Shown here: positions 24,152 through 35,639 of the stretch, in pieces
Numbering within the stretch: position 1 is the stretch's first letter
Layout: every line of letters begins with the position of its first letter
Assembly: GCA_964035795.1 (NCBI GenBank)
Contig: OZ038324.1
Span: forward strand, 2,600,025-2,664,024
Reading direction: 5' to 3'
From: Pterobdella sp. o SKG-2022
Taxonomy: Eukaryota; Annelida; Clitellata; Hirudinida; Piscicolidae
Length of the DNA stretch: 64,000 nucleotides
Translations under genes and position numbers: made by a program
The notes under the pieces: generated by a model
Seen by the model: the letters and a program-made list of their open reading frames with translations, nothing else
Database searches by the model: none
Told to the model about the DNA's origin: nothing

Positions 24152-26677
24152 TTATACTTTCTTCTGCCACAGAGACAGAGTTTCATTCTCTATGTCTTCT
24201 TCTCTGTGAATGGATGTGTGCTGAGAACGATTGGCGTTGAAAATAGTGTGAGAGTTGTTTCTGAAACGATTTGAAAAGAAGGGTTGGTGGGAAAGAGTTG
24301 AAGAATGCATGCTTGGATGAAGGATTGATGGGTAGTTGTTGGATGGATGAAGAGGAGTGGATGGGGCATGGATGGGGGTAGGTGGATGATGGATGGGGGT
24401 GGATGGGTGAAGAGATGAAGACTGGGTGTGAGAAATATTAGTTGATGACTGCTTGCTGTGATGTCTTTGTTGTCGTTGTTGTTTGTGTTGTTTGAGAAGT
24501 TCTTTGGTAACCGGGGAATTAGTATGGAAAGAGAATGATGATGGTGGCAGAGAAAGGAGATAAGTGTTTGGTTTGCGGTGCTGTGGTTGTTGTGAATAAT
24601 GTTGTTGTGGATTTAACTGTTGTGGGGGATGTTGTTGTGGATGATGTTGTTGCTGATGTTGTTGTGCCACTTGTGGTTGTTGAAGTGAGTGTTGTTTATG
24701 TTGCAGTTGGTTGAACTGGGTAGGTCTTTGGGGTATGTGTGGTCTGTCTTTTTGAAAAAATTGTTGAGATAGCTGTTGTGAGTTTTGGTGTTGTAATGAA
24801 GCTTGTTTTAATATTTGTTGTTGATTTTGTTGAAGTTGTTGTTGAGTTTGTTGTTGACTTTGTTGTTGAAATTGTTGTTGAATTTGTTGTTGACTTTGGT
24901 GTTGAAGTTGTGGAGATTGGTGTTGAGGCCGTTGAGATGGTTGTTGGTTTTGTTGAGATGGGTTTTGAAGCTGTGGATAAAACTGCAGGCTTTGTTGCTT
25001 TTGAACCTGTTGCTGCAAATGTTTTTGTTGTTGTAAAAGTTGTTGCTTTTTGAAAAATTCTCCCAAAGCTGGGTTAGCTGTTGTAGAAGATAGAAGATGT
25101 AGCGGCGCTGCGTCAAAAAGACGACTATGTTTAGAAGACTGAGAAAGAGAAGAATTTCTGGATAGAATAGCAGCGTTTTGTTGTATTTGTTGGCGTTGTT
25201 GTTGCAATTTTTGTTGTAACTGTTGTTGGTTTTGTTGTTGTTGTTGGGATGGTTGTTGATCGATTTGTTGCGAAATCTGTTGTACATTTGTTTGAGAAAA
25301 AAGTTGGGGTATAGTGTTTAGATGTGGTTGCAAGCTGCTTGTTGAGTTTTGTTTAAATAGAGTATTGTTGAATTGTTGTGGGGTTGAAAATTGTTGCAAT
25401 CTTTGTTGGAAGTTATGTTGCAGTAGTTGTTTATGTAGCTGTTGTTGTAGTTGTTGTTGAAGTTGTTGCCTCAAAGGTTGTGGAAGAGATGACGGATCAC
25501 AGAAATGTTGAGAAGCAGCGCAAAAGATAGGAGGTGTAGAGGAGGCTGGTTGGTGGAAAATAGTACTAATGTTCTGTTGTAGATTCAAAGGTTTTGAATA
25601 AGAAGTATCAACTGATCTACTACATGAAAGGCGCTTGGGAGGGCAGAGAAAAAAAGACGCTTGTGTTGTGGCCATCTCTGTGTTGCTTCTAGGATGGTGC
25701 GAGAGGGAATGGTGGATTGTGGAGGATTGATGGTTGGGATGAATCCTAGAAGGCAAGGGGTCTGGTAATGTTTCAGAAGCAGACGACAATCGAAATGTTT
25801 GACTTCGTTCTTCTTCCTCACACCTCACATCCACCATACTGCCGTTGCAGTTGAAGGTGAAGACCACCGGTTTTTTAACACCTATGTTTTCAGCCAACTT
25901 TTTTTTAAAAAGCTTGAAACGCTTTTTTTTGGCTTCTCTGCCTAAAAATGGATCGAAGTTTGAAGACCTTCTCTTTACCACGTGGCACGTCGCATCATCT
26001 GTTTCCCCCAGTCTTTTCGTCTGAAACAATATTTTTTTCGATATGAAACAATTTAAACAAGTTACATTGAAAAAGCATAAAGTTATTTCAATTAAAATAA
26101 TGTTGAAATGTCTTATTACCTTGGTGTACTGCACAAACAAATTGAGATGTTGGGGAACTCCAAGAGGGTGCTTCCCATTCATCACTGCAACTTCTCCCTC
26201 CAACAGAGGCAGTGAAGACATACCACTTGTAGTCATTACATCGTTCGTAGTGTTTGTGTTGATATTTGTTGATTCATCGTGTTGTATTTTATCGTTCAAC
26301 TCCGCTTGTCTCCTTCGGTATTGGTTCTCCCTCTCACAATGAAATTTGAGAAAAGATATAGCTATCAAAGTCAACAAAACTATTGTGAAAATAATGTATG
26401 GAAGCCATAAGAAAAATTTATCTAGCGCGCTTTCTTCTGGGGGCAAAGGTTGAGCAGTTGTGGTGTTGTTGTACTGTTGAGTCGAGGTGGGTGCAGGCAG
26501 AAAAACTTGATTGGTGGTGAAAAAAACAAAAACTGTGGTGGAAGGAAGAAAAGTTGGTTTAGTAACAGTTGAATGTCTCACTGGAGAAACAGTCGTAGCA
26601 AGAGGAAGGTTGGTGGAGTTGGAGGTGAAGAGAAAGAATACAGTTTTTTGTTGGTTTGGTGTGGTTTGCGACGCCAT
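24152..26677 (-). CDS. Single-pass membrane protein with long poly-Gln cytoplasmic tail, function unknown
   Basis: One open frame runs from 26677 to 24152, 841 codons. The ATG follows an acceptor-like TTTCAG, so a 5' UTR exon probably lies upstream. Residues 1-85 are Ser/Thr-rich and probably extracellular, with no clear cleavable signal. A membrane span follows at about 88-111 (FFLWLPYIIFTIVLLTLIAI), then a basic stop-transfer (KFHCERENQYRRRQ). Next is a Lys-rich segment (EAKKKRFKLFKKKLAENIG) and VVFTFNCNGSMVDVRCEEE. Gln tracts fill much of residues 410-720 and His/Pro/Ser-rich sequence ends the protein. Codons 187-219 coincide exactly with a perfect 99-bp GT-AG segment (26021-26119); if it is spliced, the protein is 808 aa. 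I do not recognise the family. Confidence 0.65.
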   Translation of the reverse strand: MASQTTPNQQKTVFFLFTSNSTNLPLATTVSPVRHSTVTKPTFLPSTTVFVFFTTNQVFLPAPTSTQQYNNTTTAQPLPPEESALDKFFLWLPYIIFTIVLLTLIAISFLKFHCERENQYRRRQAELNDKIQHDESTNINTNTTNDVMTTSGMSSLPLLEGEVAVMNGKHPLGVPQHLNLFVQYTKVIRHFNIILIEITLCFFNVTCLNCFISKKILFQTKRLGETDDATCHVVKRRSSNFDPFLGREAKKKRFKLFKKKLAENIGVKKPVVFTFNCNGSMVDVRCEEEERSQTFRLSSASETLPDPLPSRIHPNHQSSTIHHSLSHHPRSNTEMATTQASFFLCPPKRLSCSRSVDTSYSKPLNLQQNISTIFHQPASSTPPIFCAASQHFCDPSSLPQPLRQQLQQQLQQQLHKQLLQHNFQQRLQQFSTPQQFNNTLFKQNSTSSLQPHLNTIPQLFSQTNVQQISQQIDQQPSQQQQQNQQQLQQKLQQQRQQIQQNAAILSRNSSLSQSSKHSRLFDAAPLHLLSSTTANPALGEFFKKQQLLQQQKHLQQQVQKQQSLQFYPQLQNPSQQNQQPSQRPQHQSPQLQHQSQQQIQQQFQQQSQQQTQQQLQQNQQQILKQASLQHQNSQQLSQQFFQKDRPHIPQRPTQFNQLQHKQHSLQQPQVAQQHQQQHHPQQHPPQQLNPQQHYSQQPQHRKPNTYLLSLPPSSFSFHTNSPVTKELLKQHKQQRQQRHHSKQSSTNISHTQSSSLHPSTPIHHPPTPIHAPSTPLHPSNNYPSILHPSMHSSTLSHQPFFSNRFRNNSHTIFNANRSQHTSIHREEDIENETLSLWQKKV
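26021..26119 (-). other. Probable 99-bp stop-free phase-0 intron
   Basis: The donor is CCAAG|GTAATAAG and the acceptor is ATTGTTTCAG|ACGAAAAG, with an A/T-rich interior. It is 33 codons long with no stop in the reading frame and encodes a hydrophobic segment (IILIEITLCFFNVTCLNCF), unlike its polar flanks. That composition favours an intron over coding sequence. Confidence 0.6.
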
Positions 26678-27099
26678 TAAAACCTGAAATTCATGTAGTG
26701 TAGTTACATTTAAAAATTAATATTGTGAAAAAAAATATAGTACATAGTTTCAACTGTCGTATATGATACATTATTAATGTGTCGATTCATTTTATTTAGC
26801 ATGCTCAAATATTCAGAATCAACTCAGTCTGAGTAGTTCATTTAATAGAGCTTACAACCCTACTTGTGCTGTTGAAACCTTAAATCACACCACTTTAAGC
26901 ACACACACACCAGTGTATCATATCACAAACGTATCATATTTTGAATCATTGCTTATATAGCATCAACTTCTTCAAATCTTTCATGGCACAAAACCCAGAG
27001 TTCTCATCTCCCATACCTCATCCAACTCATTCTCAACTGCATCCAGCATAATTCAACAAAGCTACTCACGTAGCCTTCATAAATAAACCTTTTGTATCT

Positions 27100-27345
27100 T
27101 CAAGCAATCATCACAATCATCATCATCATCACTACCATTATCACCGTCATCCTCATCATCATCATCTTCATCACCATCACCGTCACCATTACTTTCACCA
27201 CCGTCATTATCAACATCATCATTATCCTCCCCACTGCCACCATCATCATTATTATCATTATCATCATCACATTCACTATACTCAGTTTTTTCAACTTCAT
27301 CATCATCATCTTCACGATCATCCTAATTTTCCTTTATATTTCTCG
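27100..27345. repeat. CAT/ATC trinucleotide microsatellite
   Basis: An imperfect run of CATCATCAC and CATCATTATC units. The ORFs it produces on both strands (Ile-rich and Met/Val-rich) are artefacts of the repeat. Confidence 0.85.
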
Positions 27346-28779
27346 TCGTTGTCATCATCCTTATCTTTCATACGTGTTCTCCAGTATGAAACATCCTTTT
27401 TCAATATTCCATTTATTACTATCCATACCACTGTAATCTTCACTACTACTACTACTACTAATATTTTTATACACTAATTTTTTCACCACAACTCTATATG
27501 ACCAAACCACCTCTTGTATTATCAATACTATTTAATACTAGTTTATATGTACACGTCCACAATTTGATGCTTCCAATGATTTCGTGATTTTGGCAACTTT
27601 TTCAAAGCTTTTTGTCAAAATATTTATAAGAAAATTTTTGTTTACTATAAAAAAGGAAAAATGAATACTAATGAATATTGGAGTCTAATGGAGAATCGAG
27701 CGTCATACCTATTTATGCTTCAATAGATGTCAATGACTCTGTAGTGTCAGAAGAGTTCTATATTCAATCACAGTATACAATCAAATTAATAAGTCATAAA
27801 AATATTAGCAGGTGTTAAAATATTTCAATACTATTATTAATTCAGCTGTAGAGTCCACAAGATCATATAAACAACACAGCCCTTAGATACGTAGCAACAA
27901 TGGCTACGAACCTTTGAAACAACACTGTTTTGGTGGTCACAAACACATTGTGTCAGAAGATTTGAGAATGTTTTTTCTGAAGATTGTCTTTGTGTTACAT
28001 CCTGCTCAATCATTCGTTCACAACATGCTCACACGCAATCCCCACATTCTTCAGACAACAACCAGCTCATATCCAACATCAGAGTTGATTACAGATCTCC
28101 AAAAACATAATAAATCATAAGTACAAAAAATTTTCTAGCTTTAAGACGAAATTGTTGATAAGAGCACAACATAAGAAATCAACATTAAACTTGGACAATA
28201 TGAAAAGCTGATACAGTTGGAGAGTTTAATGAAAATTTTGAAACAGAAATTCAAACATTGTTACAATTTTTACAAAATAACATCAAATTTTTTTTAAAAA
28301 GTGGGTTAAAAAGAATTAAAAAAGCAAATCAAATTTTAAAAATGGCTGATGTACCTCAACTGTTCAAAGAGGCCAAACACTTCTAACCCAAACCAAAAAC
28401 TCTGCTCTTAATTCTAGAAAATAAAATAAGATTTTTTAGAACGTTTAGAGTGAGAAAAAAAACTAAAGAAGTCAAAAAGTCTATTGAACTTGGTTGGAGG
28501 GTTCAACTATCAAACCCCTAAAACTCATGAACACATCACTAACATTCATGAGCTCCCATGCTTCAAAAAAAACTAAAAATTGCAATATAGTGGCATTATT
28601 CTATAAAACTAATAACTTTTGATACAGTAATTTATCAAAATGAACACTTCATTCATAATCATTTTGACGTTAGGCTGGAAAAATCAAAAAAATGCTTTCA
28701 AAAAAGTTTTTAGCTTGTCACAATTATTTGCTGCATAATTGCTGAAGGATTTAAATTCATGCATACTAAGTGAAATATA

Positions 28780-29640
28780 CATTAAAGATATCCTGAACAG
28801 ACTCATCCAAGTTTTAAAGTCCCATTTGAATGGAAATCAATGTGGCTTTCATTCAAAGCAAGATTGTATTGACCAAATATTTATTATGAGAATTATCATG
28901 AAACGAACCTAAACATAAAACTTAACTCTGAATTCATCCTTTGGGATCTATACAAGGCCTGTGGCTCACTCAATCGGAACGCACTGTGGGAAGTGTTACG
29001 CTGCTCATACAGCTTCCAAACAACATCATAAACATAATGAAAGCTTTTCACTATAACACACAATGCATCAAGTATTGATGTTTTAGCAGGATTAAAGGAA
29101 ACACAGCACTGTGAGGCTTTGATGCTTCTGTGGAAGAGAATCATAAGCTTCACTCTAACATCAAGATCAACTAATGGTCACCTTTGCTAACCAATGCTTA
29201 AAAACTATATTTTGTTTCAAAAGTATTTGACAAAAAAAAATGTTCCAATATGGACTTTTCAAACATTGAACGACTTGAAACTAAACAAGAAGACTAAGAT
29301 GGCCTGATCTCATTCAAAAAAATGCACGTTCAGCAAAGATTTGCTTGTAAGTGAAATTTGAAGTTGATAAACGGTTGTAAGAGATAAAAAAGATGATGGC
29401 ATGGTGAATTCAGACATAGAAAGCTCAGCTTCAACTCGCAGAGTCCTAGTGGGAACCAAGGACGAGTGAGGGGCGACTATAAACCACATGAGTTAAACCA
29501 GTTTGAGGTGAAAAACTATGAAGGCGAAAAGATAGCTGAAATGGAAATAAAAAACATTTAATGGATTTAAAATGCCCTTGTTGCAATAAACTTTGTCTGA
29601 ACAAAACCAGATTAGCCAATCACATCAAGCCATAGTATAC
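28780..29640 (+). pseudogene. RTE-like LINE relic with C-terminal zinc-finger-like end
   Basis: The plus strand reads NRLIQVLKSHLNGNQCGFHS (about 28800), then LWDLYKACGSLNRNALWEVL (about 28940), the remains of the DLxKAFDSVNRxLLW motif. Much further on it reads LKCPCCNKLCLNKTRLANHI (about 29565), like the single zinc finger that closes several invertebrate LINE proteins. Stops and frameshifts occur throughout and the catalytic Asp pair is not visible. The two ends may belong to one element with a deletion, or to two. Confidence 0.55.
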
Positions 29641-31387
29641 AACTGACTTCAAAAGACATCTTTTTTTCTCTTATTTTGGAAAAAAACTCAGATAATAAAA
29701 ATCTCTAAACCATTAATAAATAAGAATTTTTCTAGAAAGCATTCTGCACTTGTCCCAAGGTAGATGAATGCAGTGGAAAGAGTGTGCAAAACGTTATCAT
29801 TATTATGTCCCCTCAACCACGAGTCTTTCTATTCTCATTGAGATTCTCACTAAAACTTCATCTATCATATATTATTGCTTTTTATCTTCTACTGCTGCGT
29901 CAATAAACACATTTATTACCAAAATTTGGTTATTACGAAAGTGAGCAGTGTTGTATTATTGAATTTCTAATGTACCCAGGTCATTTTGAATGTGAGAGTG
30001 GCAAGAATTAACTTTTTATAAATAAAAAATAGAAAGATGAAACTATAAAAAAATGAAAACTCAAAGAAGAATGATTAACTTTCCAAAAAGCAAAAGAAAA
30101 TTATTTTTTAAAAGATGAGTTTATAATGTATGAAGTTATGGAAGATGGAATTATAAAGGATAAAAGATGCAATTATGAAGGATAAATGATGGAAATGAAA
30201 AGGATGGGATATACGACTGTAAAAGATGCTTGCTACCGATGAATAACTAATGGTCGGTTTTATTTGGGATGTGGGCTTGCATTTGTAATTGAGATTTCAA
30301 TTTTTCATGCTATTGATATATTTAATTTGATAAACACTTGGAAACATGACTGTGATTCTGTTATAGAAACGTTGAAAATTTTTATAATATATTGAAATCA
30401 ATACCTGAGAAGAGAACTTATCCTAAATGAGAATCCATGAATTTATCCAAAAAGTTGTGTTGCCATCCTAGAATTAAAAATGCCTAGTTTTGAGATAATG
30501 TTGAAAGGAGTTTTAAATTCTCTAAAGCTTATTTTTAGTTGTTCTTTTATCAAGTTTCAGCTCCATAATTTTTTGTTTTTCATTTTGCAATCTATAAAGG
30601 CTTAAATACAATGCCGCTTGCACGACTGTGTGCGTGTGTGTGTACGTTTATATATCTGATTATTTTGTGTGTGTCTATGTGATTATTGAAATATAATATA
30701 TGGTTTAAATGTGCACATGCTTATATGTGTTGGAAAGTGTGTTTTTGAATGCATTCTCATCACGGCTGAATGACCTACAAACGTGTCTCCAAGCTTAGTA
30801 ACGAGAGTACCCATCATTTGTATGTTACTTTTTATATGTGGATGTTTTGTATTTACATTTGAATGTACATATTTATTTGCGTGCGTAGATAGAATCCCTA
30901 AGAATTAGAGGATTGCTTGACAAAGTCTCAGAAAGTTGTACAACCTGTGTTAGTATGTGTAATTATTTTTGTGTGTGCGTTTGAATATATGTGTTATTCT
31001 ATGTGCTGTTTGATAAGTGTATGTCGTGTTTATTGTCTGTGACATTGTCTAAATATAATGGAACTTCGATTTTTGTGTTGTATTGTGTTTTTGATTGTGT
31101 GAATTATAGTGTACGTGTGAATTTTGTACGTTTTAAATGAAGTAAACATGAAAGTAAGTCGTTTGAAGGTCAGTGGAAGAAACCACTTCTTCCATCCATC
31201 TGTCGAGAAACAAAAATTTGAAAGTGAAAATATTGAATTTTTTTTATTAACAAAAAATTTTTCTAATCAAAATTAATATTATTGATTTTTAAATAACTGT
31301 AACTGAAAAATTGAACGCTTTACAACTTGAGTCCGCTTTTAATTATTAATCTAAACATAATTTATTTAGAAATTTCGCAAACGTCTT

Positions 31388-33206
31388 ATGGGCGAATCAA
31401 TGAATGACCAAAGTAAATAATTTTTACAATATTCAATCATAATATAATATAATCAAATAATCAATATAATCAAATTAAAGTCATAAAAAAGTTTTAACTC
31501 TTTTCAGAAACTACTCCCAACGAAGTAGAGGAAACTGACAAAAAACAGTTGGTCGATAAGCTGCACCAACTTCAAACGACACTTAATGGTTAGCTATTTA
31601 ATAAAATGAACGTTTTTATTTATAACTCAAATTTTTTGTGAATATAATTACGTATTATAACTACTTACTTATTAAAATTGGGGTTTTGAACATTACACTC
31701 AATTAATACATATGAACCTTATAAAATTATATTGGGGTATATGTGCTAAAGATTTGAATTAACAGCAGTCAGCCTAGAATATTAATAAATTTTAGATCAG
31801 AATTGAGGCAGTTTTTATTGGATTGCTACTCTGAGCTAACATCCAACTAAAATTATATTTATGTTTAATTCAAAATTTTTGTTTTTACACAATGGTAGTT
31901 TGTCTTGCTGTTGTCAGCTAGGATCATCTAGCAAGCCAAATGAGAATGATACAAAAATATCAGTTTGTCAATACTTGCTCCTCAAATCTACAAATATCTT
32001 TGTTATAACAGGAATCCTTCGACTATAGACAGAATATAATTGTAATGACTTCAACATCTCAAGAGACTTGAATGAAAAATAATTTTATTTAAAAAAATAA
32101 ACATTATTAAGTCAATTTTGTTCCAAAATGGGAATTCATACTAACAATGTACTAGTTGCTTTGATGTTTGTAATAAAGGTTATGTATAATTTCAAAACAC
32201 TAGTAAATTTATTAAGATACGAAGCTTTAACGAAAAAATCATTAATAAAGATTAGATTTGACATTATATGTAAAGGTAAGATTTACAAAAATATAAATAT
32301 ACAACATATAATCATAAAGTAGCTCATATCTACTCAGTAAAATATTTGACAAATACTATTAAGTAAATAAAAATTTTCATTCAAAAAGTGAAGGTGAAGT
32401 TAGTAATAAAAATCTAAGTCTGGTATATCACAATAACTTATAAGATATTAGTAAGTATGACATGATAATAACCAATATAAAGAGCCATATTGTGAGAGAG
32501 CATGCATAGAAGTAAGGATAGCACTTGGAAGAATACTGATTATAGTATAATGATGATATTCATTGTAATGTAATGCGTTATGTATAAAGCGCTTTTTCTT
32601 ATAGATCAAAGCGCTTGCTACAAATTTAATGTAGCGAAAACACACTGTGGAACAGGCGCTACTTGTCGGCCCACGCAGGATCGAACCCGGTAACTTTAAA
32701 TAATTAGTCTAATGCTCTACCATTGAGCTATACGGGCTGACAAATAAAAAATTTTATGGTTATGATAATGATTTCACAGATTTATGGAGCAGAGTTGAAT
32801 CAGTGAAAGATGAAAATGTGAAGTTAAAGTCAGAAAATGAGGTTAGTTTTTAATGAAAGTGTTCATATAAAAATAATATTCACAAAAATTAAGTCAACTA
32901 TGGGGTCAGTTCTAACTGGGATTTGAACTGCGTAGTTGATAAGTTCCACGGGGCACTACTTCTTTTAAATAAACAATAAATTATCTCTCTTAATAAATAA
33001 CACACACACAGGTGCTAGGGCAGTACATCGAGAGTCTGATAGGTAGTAGTTCAGTCTTCCAGAAGATTCAGGCTGATCATAAGCAGTATACTATTACCCT
33101 TATTAGTGCTTATATACAATACGAAATAACAGATTTATTTAACTATCAATTATTTTGTGAAATAAATATTATTATAGTGGTTGTTATTATCACCACTGTT
33201 TTATAG
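31388..33206 (+). CDS. SCOC: SCOC (short coiled-coil protein) homologue
   Basis: Four exons join in frame: 31388-31412, 31508-31588, 32780-32841 and 33012-33206, all GT-AG, predicted 120 aa. The reading starts MGESMNDQ and continues with LVDKLHQLQTTLNDLW, SVKDENVKLKSENEVLGQYI and ESLIGSSSVFQ. This matches the known SCOC coiled-coil core (LELQHTLEDL, AVKEENLKLKSENQVLGQYI, ENLMSASSVFQ). In animals SCOC is a small Golgi-associated protein that binds ARL1 and takes part in Golgi traffic and autophagy initiation. After SSVFQ the frame continues about 40 residues into a hydrophobic AT-rich tail unlike the short basic tail of known SCOC. The real end may come from an additional splice. A second Met (codon 5) could also be the start. 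Confidence 0.8.
32561..32743 (-). mobile_element. tRNA-derived SINE, complete copy
   Basis: Read on the minus strand: a tRNA-like head of about 75 bp with A box TAGCTCAATGGTAGAGC and B box GGGTTCGATCC, an acceptor-stem-like pair GTCAGCCC/GGGCCGAC, then the body CGCCTGTTCCACAGTGTG and the CATTACATTACAATG tail. The anticodon-loop equivalent reads CTAATTA, which suggests an Ile(AAT)-like origin. It lies in intron 3 of the SCOC homologue, 37 bp before the exon at 32780, antisense to the gene. Confidence 0.85.
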
Positions 33207-33465
33207 TTATTATTGTTTTTATTTTTATTATTGTTATAGTTATTAGCATTAGTATATACATTATTATTGCTGTAGTTTTTTCCTTATTAGTAATTCAATG
33301 TAAAATATAGATTTATATAGCGCTTAGTATAATTCATGATTATTATTTTTGAATTAATATTTATTTATTATTTCTTAATAATATTTTTACTTAATTTTTA
33401 TTTAATATTTCAAATTTTTTCATCATAATTTCATTTATTCAACAGAATCAGTCTGGAATAAAGTC

Positions 33466-33570
33466 GACCATGAAAAAACCTACCTAACCCTCTCCAATCA
33501 TGATTATCTATCTACTTATCTACCTACAATCATGATAATCTATCTACTTATCTACCTACAATTATGATTT
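33466..33570. repeat. 35-bp tandem repeat, about 2.5 copies
   Basis: The unit contains CTATCTACTTATCTACCTAC followed by AATCATGAT. The remainder of 33207-34160 is AT-rich with no gene that I can support. Confidence 0.7.
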
Positions 33571-34162
33571 GCCTACAATCACCAGTCAATTTTGCCTCTT
33601 TTATATTCTTTTATAAGCCATGCATTTTACATCTAAAATCAACTTGTCGAAATCGTACTATATATGACAACTCTTTATCTTTACTGTAGGTTAAGAATAT
33701 ATTTTGATCAAAATTAACTTGAATTATTTATTTAATCGATATGAATTCATTTTTAAATATTAATAATTTATATAATTTGAATAAGGCTTTTGATCGTGTT
33801 TTCACATAGTTTGCTCATTAATCTAAGATAACCACAAAGGTAAATTTATTCAGCGTATGAATCAAACTACACTTAGAAGCTTAAAGACAATGACTATGAT
33901 GTGTATAATAATTTAATTTGCTACGCGTAGAATCGAGTGTTAGTTGGCTTCACATTGCTTTCTCAAATTTTTAAATAATTCTAAACGTTGTGTCTCTTTA
34001 ATGAAAAGTTAAACATGCGCAAACGCTATCTTCGACCACGTTTAGAAAGACAATAAAACGAGGTATATAATTGAAATGCGATGAAGCGCCTAAAGATTCA
34101 CGGACGGAAGTACAATTTTTGCGTGTGCGACTTCCCTGAAAAATTAAAATTTGGTCCCATGA

Positions 34163-34170
34163 TGACGTCA
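34163..34170. promoter_or_regulatory. CRE palindrome TGACGTCA
   Basis: A perfect cAMP-response-element consensus in a locally GC-richer stretch (34080-34280). A second perfect copy lies 109 bp downstream. Confidence 0.4.
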
Positions 34171-34271
34171 AAGCTCGAGATAAAAACAACAAAAACCTTG
34201 GAAAGTCCGCGCAAGACGAATTTGAAGACATCGAGGTGCGAATGTGCACAAAAGCTATATTTAGGTCATCG

Positions 34272-34286
34272 TGACGTCATATAAAA
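34272..34286 (+). promoter_or_regulatory. CRE fused to a TATA box
   Basis: TGACGTCATATAAAA: a perfect CRE palindrome whose last base abuts TATAAAA. This arrangement suggests a plus-strand core promoter with initiation near 34310. I could not identify the transcript it would drive. The nearest coding sequence (34459-35115) is on the opposite strand. Confidence 0.4.
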
Positions 34287-34458
34287 GAAATGATTGGATT
34301 GGCTGTGAGAAAATAATATTTTTGTGAGTTTATCATCATGATGAAGATCAAAGGCGTGGTTGTAATAAAAAAATAAGAAATATAATAAGATTAATAATGA
34401 ATGCGACGGAAAATGAGAAAAACAACAACCTCTCTCACGATAACAACGATGGCAACTA

Positions 34459-35115
34459 TTATGAATGGTCATTATCTTTTATGGCGATGGTTCTGTTGAA
34501 TGTCTCGTCAAAGTCTACACTCTCTATCAACTCGCTGTACGACTTATCCTCTGTTTCAGCATTACTATTAGTATTACCGTAATATTTATTGGTATTATTA
34601 CCATAATTATCATTACTGTTATTATTGTTAAAAATGTATAAATCGTTTTTATTCTGATCATTATTAGCATTTTGAAACTTGTATAAAGTACAATTTTTAT
34701 TATTAACGTTATAATTACTATTTTTCAAATTCCCCAATTTCGCCACAGCCTCTGCAACCTTAATATTCATCTCATTATCGTCGTGAGAATTATCATCATC
34801 GATAATATTCTTGTCATTGTTTCTGGGATCATTTTCATTCTTATCAAAATGAATGTTTGAATCTTCGAACATGCGCATTTCTATATTATGACTTTTATCA
34901 TTATCATCTTCATCACTTGAACTATTACCAACATCATCGTCTCTTATCTCACTATCATCATCATCATCATCACTACTACTACTACTACTACCATCATTAT
35001 CGTCATCATTACTACTACCACCATCACCATCGTCGTCATCATCCCTTCTTCCACCGTCTTGTAATTCCACTTCACTTCTGACAGCGTCTCCATAACAATT
35101 CAACATTTCTTCCAT
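34459..35115 (-). CDS. Acidic Asp/Ser/Asn-rich protein, function unknown
   Basis: A 218-codon minus-strand ORF with a stop directly before its ATG, so the start is fixed unless an acceptor (ATAG) joins an upstream exon. Residues 1-24 are ordinary (MEEMLNCYGDAVRSEVELQD). Then follow Asp and Ser runs encoded by ATC/TCA-type triplets (about 25-75), a less biased middle with MNIKVAEAVAKLGNLKNSN, Asn-rich sequence, and an acidic end (SYSELIESVDFDETFNRTI). The non-repetitive segments look protein-like. The triplet repeats alone could also keep the frame open, so this may be a chance ORF. Confidence 0.4.
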   Translation of the reverse strand: MEEMLNCYGDAVRSEVELQDGGRRDDDDDGDGGSSNDDDNDGSSSSSSDDDDDDSEIRDDDVGNSSSDEDDNDKSHNIEMRMFEDSNIHFDKNENDPRNNDKNIIDDDNSHDDNEMNIKVAEAVAKLGNLKNSNYNVNNKNCTLYKFQNANNDQNKNDLYIFNNNNSNDNYGNNTNKYYGNTNSNAETEDKSYSELIESVDFDETFNRTIAIKDNDHS

Positions 35116-35639
35116 CTATTTTTCATAATTAAATTTCCATATAATAACAATTGAAAAAATAATCAGAGAATAATAAAAACAATAATAATAATCAATAAAT
35201 AATTAAAAAACCATGCATATTTACAAAGTTGCAAGGGAAACAGCTAAGCTGATAAAAACTTACAAAATAATATATAAATATAATTAATTATGTATTAGTA
35301 TCCTATGAAGTTATATGATAGCAAATTTACAATTAGAATCTTTAACCTAGCAAACATTGAGAACACAAATAAATTTTAGATAGAACTCTAGTTTTTCAGA
35401 TGGAAAATAAACCATAAGATCAGCTAAACTTATATTCTCACAAACTGTAATTATATTAAACCATCAAGACACTTGATGATGTTACTTTACAATATTAATA
35501 CAATACAATAACGAATATGATTAAAGTAGCACTAACTTTAAGTGTTTCCAGGCCACTATCTTACTAATTACTTTGTTAATGAAAAGCTTTGTACATAATA
35601 AAATTACATGTTGTGTTCAAATACTTTGCAGTATTTACT

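Noticed and set aside
24739..25287. Val/Leu-rich plus-strand and Asn-rich minus-strand ORFs
   Set aside because: They are shadows of the CAA/CAG tracts of the membrane poly-Gln gene in other frames.
27092..27436. Ile/Thr-rich ORF with membrane-like segments
   Set aside because: It is produced by the CATCAT microsatellite.
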